64,000 nucleotides of DNA from Devosia nanyangense (GCA_016213505.1 JACRAF010000019.1:1-64000), one strand, 5' to 3'; shown: positions 45,905-54,667, numbered from the stretch's first letter. The notes: generated by a model not told the origin, from the sequence alone. Translations and numbers: made by a program.

Positions 45905-46822
45905 TCAGTTGACCTGCGCCTGCGCCTGGGCGACGATGTCCATGCCGACCAGTTCGCTCCAGGCTGCGAGCAGGCGCCTGGTGATCGGCCCGACCTTGCC
46001 GTCGCCGACGGGCAGGGTGTTGAACTTCGTCGACGGCATGATGCAGTAGGGCGTCGAGGTGAAGAATACCTCGTCGGCCGTGGCGAGGTCGTAGGGCAGG
46101 AGCACCGTTTCCTCGGTCGGGATTCCGAGCTTCTTCGCCAACTCCAGAGCGGTTGCGCGGCTGATGCCGGCGAGGCAGTTGACGGTGGTCGGCGTCTTCA
46201 GCACGCCCTTGCTGACGCAGAAGATGTTACCGCCCTTGTTCTCGGCGACGTGCCCGTCGAGATCGAGAATAATGCTCTGCGCCGCCGGGTCGACGAGCTT
46301 GGCCTCCATCTCGGCCAGCGTGTAGGGCAGGCGGCTGCGGTTCTTGATGCGCGGGTCGAGCGACTGCGAGGGGACCATGCGGCTCATGGGCGTCACGCCG
46401 TGGCAACCGTCGGTGTAGAAGCGGGCCCAGGGTTTGAGGTCCATGAGCTGGGTGAAGATCATGACCGTTGGGGCGCCGACCTGCACGGTCGGGTCGGCTC
46501 CCGCGATGGCAATGCCCCGCGAGATATTGTGGACGATCCAACAGTCCGCGTGCTCGCGGTAGTTGTCGAGGTTGGCCTCGAAAACGTCGAGCGTGGTGCG
46601 CAGCATCTGCGCAGCGCTCATCTGCGGATCGATCCGCGTCAGCTTCAGCGACTGGTAGAGCCGCTCGATGTGCTGCTCGAGCTTGAACGGCTTGTGGCGA
46701 AAGGTGCGCGTCGACTCGGTCATCGTGTCGGCCAGCATGATGGCGCTGTCGAAGATCGAGATCTTCGCCTCCGCCTCGGGCACGAGCTTTCCGGAGATAT
46801 AGACTTGTCTCGTCATGACCAT
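45905..46822 (-). CDS. Class IV PLP aminotransferase
   Basis: A 305-residue fold-type IV enzyme related to branched-chain and D-amino-acid aminotransferases. The PLP lysine is K160 (DPRIKNRSRL) and the conserved glutamate is E194 (HVAENKGGNIF). It is the third gene of an operon with a class III aminotransferase and a ureidoglycolate-lyase-like protein. Whether it makes branched-chain amino acids or acts in the local catabolic pathway is unclear; context favours the latter. Confidence 0.85.
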   Translation of the reverse strand: MVMTRQVYISGKLVPEAEAKISIFDSAIMLADTMTESTRTFRHKPFKLEQHIERLYQSLKLTRIDPQMSAAQMLRTTLDVFEANLDNYREHADCWIVHNISRGIAIAGADPTVQVGAPTVMIFTQLMDLKPWARFYTDGCHGVTPMSRMVPSQSLDPRIKNRSRLPYTLAEMEAKLVDPAAQSIILDLDGHVAENKGGNIFCVSKGVLKTPTTVNCLAGISRATALELAKKLGIPTEETVLLPYDLATADEVFFTSTPYCIMPSTKFNTLPVGDGKVGPITRRLLAAWSELVGMDIVAQAQAQVN

Positions 46823-46859
46823 CCTCGTGAAGGGGTGTGCCGCCGACCGGACTCTCGAT

Positions 46860-47327
46860 CTAGCCGGCGGACAGTACGATAGGTTGGGGGAGATCGAACA
46901 CGATGCCGTCGTCGCCCGCGTCGGCGCGCCACATCATCATGCCGAATTCGGCCGGGCGGTCGAGCACGGTCAGGCCCGCGTGCCAGACGTTCCGGCCGAT
47001 GCAGATGGCATCTTCGGGGCCGGCGACGACGGCCCGCATGTTGGGAACGTCCGGTGAGCCGTCGTCCGAGGTCGGCGCCACGACGACGATCCAGCGGCCG
47101 GCCGAGATCGGCACGAAGCTCTGGGTCGAATGCGGATGGCGCTCGAGGCTGGCGATGGAAACGGTCGTGCCCATCGCCGGTTGCGGGCAGAGGATGGCGA
47201 AGGCGTGGTGCCCGGGCGTGTCGCCCCGCTCCAGCACCTGGGGGAAATCGGTGAACTTGCCGTCCTTGGCGCGCAGCACCGTGGCGAAAGGGGCAAGGGC
47301 TTCGGCCGTGAGGGCGGGGAGGGGCAT
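46860..47327 (-). CDS. Ureidoglycolate-lyase-family protein
   Basis: A 155-residue cupin-like protein of the AllA family (ERHPHSTQSFVPISAGRWIVVVAP, GRNVWHAGLTVLDRPAEFGMMMW). AllA releases urea from ureidoglycolate to give glyoxylate, but homologues occur in sugar-acid operons with other roles. No allantoin genes are nearby, so allantoin use is not supported. The start at 47327 (MPLPALTAEAL) fits the family. It sits 11 bases after the class III aminotransferase. Confidence 0.8.
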   Translation of the reverse strand: MPLPALTAEALAPFATVLRAKDGKFTDFPQVLERGDTPGHHAFAILCPQPAMGTTVSIASLERHPHSTQSFVPISAGRWIVVVAPTSDDGSPDVPNMRAVVAGPEDAICIGRNVWHAGLTVLDRPAEFGMMMWRADAGDDGIVFDLPQPIVLSAG

Positions 47328-47338
47328 CTGCGCAGGCC

Positions 47339-48643
47339 TCAGTTGAGCCGGGTGAAGCCGCTGTGGGCCACCGGGCCCTTGAGCAGCGCCATGACGTCGC
47401 GACCGTCCTCGCATTCGCGGATCAGGGCGAAGATCGGCTCGAGCGCCTCGAAATAGTCATCGACGATCTTGGGCGTGTGCTCGGTGCAGACGTAGACCAT
47501 GTTGGCGGCGAGATAGCCCCTGGCCAGCATCTCCTGGGTGATCAGCGTACGGTAGGCCTGGGCCTTCGGGCTCTTGAAACCGAAGCCGGTGAGGGCAGGG
47601 AGGCCCGCGGTGGTCAGCGGCAGGCCGTACTTGGCCCCGAGCTTCTGCCAGCGGGCGGTGATGTCGCGGCCGGTCGCGGTGATCTTCTCCCACGACCGTT
47701 CCTTTTCCATCACCTTGAGGGTCTCGATGCCGGCGACCGAGCCGATCCGCTCGGTCCAGAAGGTCGAGGAGATGAAGGTGTTCTGCGCCGCCTCCATGAT
47801 CTCGCGCTTGCCGAGCACGCCGGTCACCGCATAGCCGTTGCCCAGCGCCTTGCCGAACACCGCCATGTCGGGATCGACGCCATAGACCTTGTGCAGGCCG
47901 CCCAGCGCCTGGCGGAAACCGGAGGTGCACTCGTCGAAGATCAGGACGATGTTGCGCTCGTCGGCGAGCTTGCGGACGTTCAGCAGAAATTCCGGTGCAG
48001 GATCGAAGTTGCGCGACACCTCCATCTTGATCACGCCAATGTTCTGGGTGCGGACCAGTTCTTCGAGCATGTCGAATTTGTTGTAGGTGAACGGAAATAC
48101 CGAGCCGCGCAACGATTGTGGAACGCCGTTCGGGCTAAGGCCCGGCAGAAGGTGGCCGGCGAGCTGCTCCTCGTTGCCCAAATTGGCCGCGAGATACCAG
48201 TCGTGCCAGCCGTGATAGCCGCACAGCGCCACGCCGTCGCGGCCGCTGGCGGCCCGGGCGATGCGGATGGAGATGGCATTGGCCTCGCCGCCGGAGCGGG
48301 CGAAGCGGGCCATGTCGGCCCAGGGATGGAGCGCGATCAGGCGCTGCGCGAGCTCGACCTCCTCAGGCGCATTGAGCGTCGACATGTTGCCGAGATCGAC
48401 CGTGCGCTTGACCGCTTCGTCGACTTCCGGGCGGCCATAGCCCAGGGTGTTGCAGCCGATGCCCATGATCGACATGTCGACGTATTGGCGGTCGTCGAGA
48501 TCCCAGACGCGGCAGCCGGAAGCCTTTGAGAAATAGGCCGGCCATTGCTCGGGGAGGAACATCTCGGGGCGCTTGGAGAGCAGCATGTTGCCGCCGGGTA
48601 TGACGGTCTTCGCCGTCTTCCAGAGGTCCTGCCCCTTGCCCAT
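47339..48643 (-). CDS. Class III PLP aminotransferase (GSA-aminomutase-like)
   Basis: A 434-residue fold-type I enzyme. The PLP lysine is K265 (VFGKALGNGY), the aspartate is D237 (FDECTSGFR) and GYHGWHDWY is at about residues 142-150. It resembles glutamate-1-semialdehyde aminomutase-like aminotransferases, but its setting is catabolic. The start at 48643 has a GGGGGAG site. It is the first gene of a three-gene operon whose promoter overlaps the 48687-48716 dyad. Confidence 0.87.
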   Translation of the reverse strand: MGKGQDLWKTAKTVIPGGNMLLSKRPEMFLPEQWPAYFSKASGCRVWDLDDRQYVDMSIMGIGCNTLGYGRPEVDEAVKRTVDLGNMSTLNAPEEVELAQRLIALHPWADMARFARSGGEANAISIRIARAASGRDGVALCGYHGWHDWYLAANLGNEEQLAGHLLPGLSPNGVPQSLRGSVFPFTYNKFDMLEELVRTQNIGVIKMEVSRNFDPAPEFLLNVRKLADERNIVLIFDECTSGFRQALGGLHKVYGVDPDMAVFGKALGNGYAVTGVLGKREIMEAAQNTFISSTFWTERIGSVAGIETLKVMEKERSWEKITATGRDITARWQKLGAKYGLPLTTAGLPALTGFGFKSPKAQAYRTLITQEMLARGYLAANMVYVCTEHTPKIVDDYFEALEPIFALIRECEDGRDVMALLKGPVAHSGFTRLN

Positions 48644-48686
48644 TCCCGTCTCCCCCATCGCCCGTCATGCGGGGCGTTGACCCAAT

Positions 48687-48716
48687 GCTATCTTGTTATA
48701 AGAATAACACGATAGC
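48687..48716. promoter_or_regulatory. 30-bp operator dyad with overlapping promoter
   Basis: GCTATCTTGTTAT (48687-48699) and ATAACACGATAGC (48704-48716) are inverted arms matching at 12 of 13 positions around AAGA. For the minus-strand operon, a -35 TTGACT (48722-48717) and -10 TATAAC (48700-48695) with a 16-base spacer bracket the dyad, so a bound regulator would block the polymerase. The beta-propeller gene diverges from the same site. Confidence 0.7.
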
Positions 48717-48734
48717 AGTCAAGCACGAGGCAGC

Positions 48735-49775
48735 ATGGCCAAGCTCGAGAACTGGCGCAAGGAGCCCGGCGCGCGTGTCGAGGGGAGCCGCGATCTCGAC
48801 CGCTCGAAGGTGCAGGCACCGTGCATCGTGCGCGCGCCGGAGGGCGGCTATCGATTGTTCTACACCGGGGTCGGACCGGGCAAGCCCTTCGCCGATTGCC
48901 AGGGCTACATTCTCAGCGCCGTGTCGAGCGACGGGCTGGATTTCGAAGTCGAGCCCGGCATCCGGGTCGCGCCGCGCCGAGACCTGCCGCAGATGTCGTT
49001 GCGCGTGCTCGCGCCGAGCATCGTGGCCCTGCCGGACGGGCGCTGGCGGATGTACTTCGAGGCGCGTGGAAGCGCTGATCGGCCAACCGCGATCTGCAGC
49101 GCCGTGTCGCGCGACCAACTCGCCTGGGACACCGAGGACGGCGTCCGGCTGACGGCGCCCGGCGGGGTCGGCGCGCCGCGTTTTTTGCAGCTGGGGGAGG
49201 GCGCCGGCCGGCTCTACTGCTTTGCGTCCGAGTACGGCAAAGGCGGGTTGGCGGGCGGCCAGAGGCTCGGCAACCCTGTCGTCAGCGCGGCCACCACGGA
49301 CGGGGTGAACTTCGTGCTCGAACCAGGCTATCGCCTGCGCGACCGGCAGGACGCGCTGGACGGCGCCGGTATCACCGCTGCCGAGGTCATGCCGCCCGAC
49401 GCGCCCGGCGGGCCCTGGACGATGCTCTATTCCGCCTGGCAGGACCTGCCGTCCGGTACCGTCGCGCCGCTGCATCCAAGCCTCGACGCGGCGGCAGTGG
49501 CGAGCGGACGCAGCGCCGATTTCGCGGCGGCCTCGATCGCGGCCGATATGTCGGGCTATCGCTCGCGCATCCTCGTGGCTCACTCTGACAACGGCCTCGA
49601 CTGGGTCCGCGACGGCGTCGTCATCGAAGGCGACGGCTACGGCGGCGACGACATCGATGCGGTCCATGCCGAGGACATGTCGCTGATCGACCTCGGCGAC
49701 GGCCGCTATCGGATGTACTACGCCGCCTGCGACGCGTACGGGGTGTGGCGCATCGCCAGCGCAATCAGCGCCTAG
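48735..49775 (+). CDS. Five-bladed beta-propeller, glycosidase-like
   Basis: A 346-residue protein with repeated blade patterns (GGYRLFYTGVG, GRWRMYFEARG, GRLYCFASEYG, GPWTMLYSAWQ, GRYRMYYAACD), each near a DG or S/D-containing strand. This is the fold of GH32/43/62/130-type enzymes. No signal peptide is visible, so it is probably cytoplasmic. I cannot assign catalytic residues, and it may be a phosphorylase, hydrolase or non-catalytic protein. It is divergent from the aminotransferase operon at a shared operator. Confidence 0.7.
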   Translation: MAKLENWRKEPGARVEGSRDLDRSKVQAPCIVRAPEGGYRLFYTGVGPGKPFADCQGYILSAVSSDGLDFEVEPGIRVAPRRDLPQMSLRVLAPSIVALPDGRWRMYFEARGSADRPTAICSAVSRDQLAWDTEDGVRLTAPGGVGAPRFLQLGEGAGRLYCFASEYGKGGLAGGQRLGNPVVSAATTDGVNFVLEPGYRLRDRQDALDGAGITAAEVMPPDAPGGPWTMLYSAWQDLPSGTVAPLHPSLDAAAVASGRSADFAAASIAADMSGYRSRILVAHSDNGLDWVRDGVVIEGDGYGGDDIDAVHAEDMSLIDLGDGRYRMYYAACDAYGVWRIASAISA

Positions 49776-50692
49776 CGCGACGGCAGCCAGGCCGGGAAGT
49801 CTGCCGCAAGTTTCGCCCGATACTGCTCGTAGATCGCCTCGGTCGTCGTTTCGTAGGGCGGCAGCAGCGCCAGCGGGAAGTCCGGTTCCGCCAGCTTGTG
49901 GATCACCTTGTCATAGGCGCCATCGATGAAGCCGGTCCCGGCGGCGTCGAGCAGCGCAAGCAGCACGCCGCAGAGCTCGCGGTAGAGCTCGGCGAAGCGC
50001 ACCGCGTCGCCGTTGGCGCCGGCCTCTAGGTACTCCCGCGCCCGCTGCGGATTGCTCGACGAGATCGAGGCGAGCAGCGCGCATTCGCCGAGCGGTGCGC
50101 CGATGTAGAAACCCTGCTCGGTGAGGAAATGCCGGAGCTGCGGCGCATGGGTCATCAGCCCGGAGATCATGAACGGATCGCCGCCGCCATACTTGGTCGC
50201 CACCAGGTTCGGATGGGCTTCGGCCAGCTCGGCATAGTCGCGCGGCCGCACCAGGCGGCCGGAGCGCATGAGGTTGTAGTGGAGGAATTTGCAGTCGGGG
50301 AACCGGCCGCAGATCTCGGCGAAGACGCGGCGCATCTCGGTGTCGGAAGTCGCCGCCCAGTTGGGCAAAGAGAACTGGAAGGTGTCGATGCCGAGCGTCC
50401 GGCAGAACGCGATGCGTTCGATCATGGTGGCAAGCGAGAGGCTGACCACGCCGACCATCGGCGATGCCCCGCCCGCCTCGCGCATGGTCTCGGCAAAGAC
50501 CGTCGCGACGCGACGGAACACGGTGTCGGTGACGGCATAGCCCTCGCCCGCGGTGCCGAAGATGTAGAGGTCGGGCAGGCCGGCGGCGACGAGGTTGACG
50601 ATGGTGCGCCGGAACAGCGGCTCGTCCAGCGTGTGGTCGTCGCGCCAGGGGAGGCAGACGGTGCCAAGGACCGTGCGATTGTATCGCGTCAT
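49772..50692 (-). CDS. DapA-family aldolase/lyase (copy 1)
   Basis: A 306-residue TIM-barrel of the dihydrodipicolinate synthase/N-acetylneuraminate lyase family. The Schiff-base lysine is K167 (LVATKYGG) and the tyrosine is Y139 (FLHYNL). The start region of the barrel reads DLYIFGTAGEGYA in place of the usual GTTGE, so it is not the lysine enzyme. It lies 8 bases after the jelly-roll gene on the same transcript. The likely reaction is pyruvate-forming or pyruvate-using aldol chemistry on a sugar acid. Confidence 0.8.
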   Translation of the reverse strand: MTRYNRTVLGTVCLPWRDDHTLDEPLFRRTIVNLVAAGLPDLYIFGTAGEGYAVTDTVFRRVATVFAETMREAGGASPMVGVVSLSLATMIERIAFCRTLGIDTFQFSLPNWAATSDTEMRRVFAEICGRFPDCKFLHYNLMRSGRLVRPRDYAELAEAHPNLVATKYGGGDPFMISGLMTHAPQLRHFLTEQGFYIGAPLGECALLASISSSNPQRAREYLEAGANGDAVRFAELYRELCGVLLALLDAAGTGFIDGAYDKVIHKLAEPDFPLALLPPYETTTEAIYEQYRAKLAADFPAWLPSR

Positions 50693-50700
50693 CGCCGGTC

Positions 50701-51396
50701 TCACTCCGCGAAGTCGATCTGGATGCGGTCGATCTCGACAAAACCCTGCGCGATGCTCGACGGCCAGATCGGGTAGTCGCGTCCGGCGCGGAGGATGTGC
50801 GGGTCGCCGTCGATCCGACCCATCGGCCGCGGCTTCACCGGGAACATGATGATGTGGATGTTGACGTCGACGTTGCTCAGCACGGTGCACAGCGGCTTCT
50901 CGCCATAGGTGTCGGTGCGGTCGTGCCGCGAGCCGAGGCTGGTCCATTGGCCCGGGTCGGGCACGCAGGCGACAGTGGTCTCGGTGTAGTCGGGAGTGAC
51001 GGCGACGGTCTGGCCGGTCAGCACCCAGCCCGAGCAGATGCCGTCGACTGAGCCTTGGGCGAGCAGCGACAGTTTCGTGCCGGCCGCTTCGAGTTCGCCG
51101 CGCACACGCAGGGTGACTTTCGCGTTGGTGAAATCGGTGGGGAAGTTGCCGGCGGTGAAGCGGTTCGGACCCGCCGCCTCGCGGGTCGACTCGCCGGCGG
51201 CGCCGCGCGTGACGAGGCACATCAGCAGTTGCAGGTAGCCGCCGCCGGGTGGCGCGTGGTTGTAATCGACCCACCAGGGTCCCTGGCAGCGCACCGCGCC
51301 GTCCTCAATCGGCAGCGCGGCAGGGCCGTGGAAATTATCGACGACCCGCATCCAGCCGCCGGGGCCGTCGTCGAAGTCCTCGACATAAGTTGCCAT
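50701..51396 (-). CDS. Hypothetical protein, probable carbohydrate-binding jelly-roll
   Basis: A 231-residue protein starting MATYVEDFDDGPGGW, with AGAGGCAGCG upstream. It is beta-rich with an aromatic cluster (GPWWVDYNHAPPGGGYLQLL) and a late FVEIDRIQIDF strand, reminiscent of concanavalin-like lectin/glucanase folds found in polysaccharide-binding modules. No signal peptide is seen. I do not recognise a named family. It is the first gene of an operon with the DapA-like lyase and is divergent from an amidohydrolase. Confidence 0.6.
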   Translation of the reverse strand: MATYVEDFDDGPGGWMRVVDNFHGPAALPIEDGAVRCQGPWWVDYNHAPPGGGYLQLLMCLVTRGAAGESTREAAGPNRFTAGNFPTDFTNAKVTLRVRGELEAAGTKLSLLAQGSVDGICSGWVLTGQTVAVTPDYTETTVACVPDPGQWTSLGSRHDRTDTYGEKPLCTVLSNVDVNIHIIMFPVKPRPMGRIDGDPHILRAGRDYPIWPSSIAQGFVEIDRIQIDFAE

Positions 51397-51422
51397 CGCT
51401 GCCTCTTGATCGAGATATTCGC

Positions 51423-51436
51423 TTATCATTATAACA
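51423..51436. promoter_or_regulatory. Element related to the 48687-48716 operator
   Basis: TTATCATTATAACA matches TTATTCTTATAACA, the minus-strand core of the 48687-48716 dyad, at 12 of 14 positions. It lies in the divergent 133-base gap between the jelly-roll and amidohydrolase genes. A TTGACA box on the minus strand is at 51460-51455. A common regulator for both divergent pairs is inferred. Confidence 0.5.
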
Positions 51437-51529
51437 GTGACAGCACGATGATGTTGTCAAGAGGGCGAGAGCATTCCTAGGGCATCGTTTCGGACGCCTG
51501 GCCTGCCGCCGTTACTGAAGGGACCACCA

Positions 51530-52570
51530 ATGGCCGCCATCGATCTCGCCGACATCGCGCCGACCGATCTCGATACCCGCGTCTGGCAGGAGGAACTCGC
51601 CGACTTCGTGCCGGACAAAGTGTTCGACGTGCACACACACATCTATCGCTGGGCCTTCGACCTCGACCCCAACCGGGCGACCGGGCCGTTCGCCGGCAAC
51701 ATCGGACGCTACTTCCCCGAGGTGACGTGGGAGCTCGCCGACGAGGTGGATGCGGTGCTGATGCCGGGCCGCAGGATGGAGCGGCTGGCGTTCCCGTTTC
51801 CGTTCCCAAAACCCTGCGATTTCGAGGCGTCGAACACCTACGCCGCCGCCGAGGTGCGCAAGGGCGGGACGTCGCGCGGGCTGATGCTGACCCATCCGGG
51901 GATGAGCGCGGACGACATCGAGGCGACGGTGCGCCGCACCGGGCTCATCGGGCTGAAACCCTATCGGTTCTATGCCTCGACCGGCGATGCGGTGCAGTGC
52001 CGGATCACCGATTTCCTGCCGGAGCATCAGATCGCCGTCGCCGACCGGCTCGGGCTCATCATCATGATGCACGTGTCCAAGCGCGATGCCATCGCCGACC
52101 CCGACAACATCGAGGACATGCTGCGGCTCAGCGACAAATACCCGGGCGCCAAGTGGATACTCGCCCACTGCGCGCGCAGCTACTCGGCCTGGGCGATCGA
52201 GAAGGCGGCCGCAAAGCTCCGCGGCCTGCCCAACGTCTGGTACGACACCTCGACGGTGTGCGAGTCCGATGCGCTCGATGCCCTCTACACCGGCGTCGGT
52301 GTCGATCGCGTCATGTACGGCTCGGACGACATGATCGGGCCGATGCGCGGCAAGTATGTCGCCTTCGGCAAGGCCTGGGCGTACCTGTCGCCGGACAATC
52401 ACTCGCTCGGGCTCAGCCACTGCGACTCCCGCATGACCTATGTCCGCTACGAGCAGCTGCGCGCCATGAAGCGCGGTGCGCGCCAGCTCGGGCTCACCAC
52501 GGCGCAGCGTGAAGCGCTGTTCTACGGAACAGCGCGGGCACTGGTGGACTCCGTCGAGGTGCCTCAGTAG
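51530..52570 (+). CDS. Amidohydrolase-2 family protein
   Basis: A 346-residue metal-dependent TIM-barrel hydrolase. Metal ligands include H35 and H37 (FDVHTHIY), with further positions in MMHVSK, LAHCARS and YGSDD. This family includes lactonases such as fuconolactonase and decarboxylases. Given its sugar-acid neighbours, lactone opening is plausible but unproven. It is divergent from the jelly-roll/DapA operon and convergent with the hydroxyacid oxidase. Confidence 0.82.
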   Translation: MAAIDLADIAPTDLDTRVWQEELADFVPDKVFDVHTHIYRWAFDLDPNRATGPFAGNIGRYFPEVTWELADEVDAVLMPGRRMERLAFPFPFPKPCDFEASNTYAAAEVRKGGTSRGLMLTHPGMSADDIEATVRRTGLIGLKPYRFYASTGDAVQCRITDFLPEHQIAVADRLGLIIMMHVSKRDAIADPDNIEDMLRLSDKYPGAKWILAHCARSYSAWAIEKAAAKLRGLPNVWYDTSTVCESDALDALYTGVGVDRVMYGSDDMIGPMRGKYVAFGKAWAYLSPDNHSLGLSHCDSRMTYVRYEQLRAMKRGARQLGLTTAQREALFYGTARALVDSVEVPQ

Positions 52571-52573
52571 GGC

Positions 52574-53746
52574 TCAGTGCCCGTGTGGCGCGATGAGGTC
52601 GTTGGACTCGATGTTGTGGGCGCCGAGCGTGGTGACATCGGTTTCGCCCATCAGCCCGAGGGTGGTGTCGGCCTCGGCCCGGATGATGTCGATCACGCGG
52701 TCGACTCCGGCTTCGCCGGCGACGCCGAGGCCATAGAGGAACGGCCTGCCGATGAACACGGCGCGGGCCCCGAGCGCCACCGCCTTCAGCATGTCGTGGC
52801 CTGAGCGCACGCCGCTGTCGAGATAAATCTCGCATTTGCCGCCAACGGCGTCGACGATGCGCGGCAGCACGCGAATGGTGGAGGGCGCGCCGTCGAGCTG
52901 GCGGCCGCCATGGTTGGACACGATGATCGCATCGGCGCCGTGAGCGACGGCCTCACGCGCGTCGTCGGGGTGGAGAATGCCCTTGACCACCAGCGGTCCG
53001 CCAAAGCGCTTCTTGATCCACAGCAGGTCGGTCCAGGTTAGGGTGAGGTCGTCCTGCTGCGACATCCATTCGGCGAGAGCAGCAACGGTCGTCGCGCCGG
53101 GGACGTGGCCGGCGAAATTGCCGAAGGTGCGATGCCGAGTGCGCAGCATCGCGAGGGACCAGCGCGGTTTCATCGCCATCTCGGCCACGAATTTCGGGGT
53201 CATCTTCAGCGGCACAGTGAGGCCGTTGCGGACGTCTTTGTGACGCTGGCCGCCGAGCTGGCAATCGAGCGTGACGACGATGGCGCCACATTTGGCGGCG
53301 CGGGCGCGATCGATCAGCCGCTCGTTGAAGTCGCGGTCCTTGCGAACATAGAACTGGAACCAGAACGGCACGCTGGTGGCTGCGGCGACATCCTCGATCG
53401 AGCAGATGCTGACGGTCGAGAGCGTGAAGATGATGCCGGCCTTTTCCGCAGCCCGCGCCGCCTTGATCTCGCCGTCGGCGGCCTGCATGCCGGCGGCGCC
53501 GGTCGGCGCCAGCGCCAGCGGCATCGACACCGTCCGCCCGAGCATGGTGGTGGTGAGGCTGCGGCCCGCAATGTCCCGGCCGACCCGCTGTTCGAGCCGA
53601 ATCTTGCCGAAGTCCGCGCTGTTGTCGCGGTAGGTGCCCTCGGTGTAGGCGCCCGAATCCGCGTATTGGAAGAACATGCGCGGCACGCGCCGCTCGGCTA
53701 CCTTCATGAAATCGTCGACGGTCAGAAATCGGTCGAGCCGCGTCAT
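52574..53746 (-). CDS. FMN-dependent alpha-hydroxyacid oxidase/dehydrogenase
   Basis: A 390-residue TIM-barrel of the LldD/glycolate oxidase family that oxidises 2-hydroxy acids to 2-keto acids. The catalytic histidine H279 lies in SNHGGRQLDG, and the active-site arginine follows in the same motif. FMN-contacting segments are LALAPTGAAGM and LDSGVRSGHDMLKAVALGA. It is the last gene of the long minus-strand operon starting near 62062. The substrate could be lactate, glycerate, glycolate or a pathway intermediate. Confidence 0.88.
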   Translation of the reverse strand: MTRLDRFLTVDDFMKVAERRVPRMFFQYADSGAYTEGTYRDNSADFGKIRLEQRVGRDIAGRSLTTTMLGRTVSMPLALAPTGAAGMQAADGEIKAARAAEKAGIIFTLSTVSICSIEDVAAATSVPFWFQFYVRKDRDFNERLIDRARAAKCGAIVVTLDCQLGGQRHKDVRNGLTVPLKMTPKFVAEMAMKPRWSLAMLRTRHRTFGNFAGHVPGATTVAALAEWMSQQDDLTLTWTDLLWIKKRFGGPLVVKGILHPDDAREAVAHGADAIIVSNHGGRQLDGAPSTIRVLPRIVDAVGGKCEIYLDSGVRSGHDMLKAVALGARAVFIGRPFLYGLGVAGEAGVDRVIDIIRAEADTTLGLMGETDVTTLGAHNIESNDLIAPHGH

Positions 53747-53747
53747 C

Positions 53748-54656
53748 TCAGTCTCCGGAAACGAACCAGCGCATGTCGTAGCGGTGCGTGCTGCGGTCGA
53801 AAGCGAGGGTGTAGGGATTGCACAACCAGCGCTCCACCTGACCGTCGGTGCGCGCCACCAGCCAACAGAAATCCCATCCTCGACTGCCGTAACGAAGCGG
53901 GATTGCGGGCTTCACCCGCACGGCCGGATGCGTGCCGGTGATAAGGAGCTTGCGGTCAGTGTAGTAGTAGCACGAGCCGGCGTGGATGAAGGCCTCATGG
54001 TCCGGCGCGGTCTGTCCGGGAGGCACCAGGCCGACGCAGAAGCTGCGGATCGCGACCTTGACCGGCGACCCGCGCATGAAGGCGTCAACGAGGGCGTCGA
54101 CCGAACCCGAGATCGGCCGGCCCGTGTGGTCGTGCGACAGCACCTCGCGCCAGCGGTCGTTGACCATGAAGCGGTAGCTGTCGAAATCGTAGATGAAGTT
54201 GCTGGACGGCGCGTTGGTGCCGGCATCGAAACTGGCAAACTGATGGTAGCGCGGCATATCGCTGGTGTCGTCGAGCGCCGCGTTGCCGGGCTCGGCCGTG
54301 GCCGGATGGCCGTCGAGATAGGGACGGGCGATCGCCTGCGTGCAGTCCTGGTTGTAGAGGAAGAAAGACATCGACGGCCGCGGCCCAAAGCCCTCCGGCA
54401 GCTCGACCGGCATGCGCAGCGTCATGATGCCGGCCGCCCAGCGATCGTCGAGCAGCAGGGTCTGACGAAACTCCGCGACCTCCTCGATCAGCTCAGTGCT
54501 GGCCGAAGAGGTGTCGATATGCTCGTTGTGCCGGAACGCCGTGCCGATGCGGAGATCCGCGCCGCGGCGGATCGCGTCGACGAGATCGGCAGTGCTGCCG
54601 CTGCGGACCGAGCGGTCCTCGTTCAGCGTCAAGACGGTGCGGACGGTGCCCCCCAT
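53748..54656 (-). CDS. Uncharacterised 302-residue protein in aldolase/oxidase operon
   Basis: A soluble protein without signal peptide or membrane helix, which I do not recognise. Noticeable segments are HNEHIDTSS, MSFFLYNQDCTQAIARPYLDG, YHQFASFDAG, FVSGD at the very end, and an HxxFIHAGSCYYY stretch. Many His, Asp and Tyr residues suggest an enzyme. It lies 1 base upstream of the hydroxyacid oxidase and 11 bases after the NanA-like aldolase, so it is clearly part of the operon. Confidence 0.75.
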   Translation of the reverse strand: MGGTVRTVLTLNEDRSVRSGSTADLVDAIRRGADLRIGTAFRHNEHIDTSSASTELIEEVAEFRQTLLLDDRWAAGIMTLRMPVELPEGFGPRPSMSFFLYNQDCTQAIARPYLDGHPATAEPGNAALDDTSDMPRYHQFASFDAGTNAPSSNFIYDFDSYRFMVNDRWREVLSHDHTGRPISGSVDALVDAFMRGSPVKVAIRSFCVGLVPPGQTAPDHEAFIHAGSCYYYTDRKLLITGTHPAVRVKPAIPLRYGSRGWDFCWLVARTDGQVERWLCNPYTLAFDRSTHRYDMRWFVSGD

Positions 54657-54667
54657 CGCCGGCCCCG

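Noticed and set aside
46860-47327. Allantoin/purine degradation locus
   Set aside because: Only the AllA-like protein points there. No allantoinase, allantoate hydrolase or ureidoglycolate dehydrogenase is present, and the neighbours are sugar-acid genes.
51428-51460. Consensus-like promoter TTGACA...TATAAT on the minus strand
   Set aside because: The boxes are near-perfect, but the spacer is 21 bases, too long for a normal sigma-70 promoter. An alternative -10 at TGTTAT is possible.
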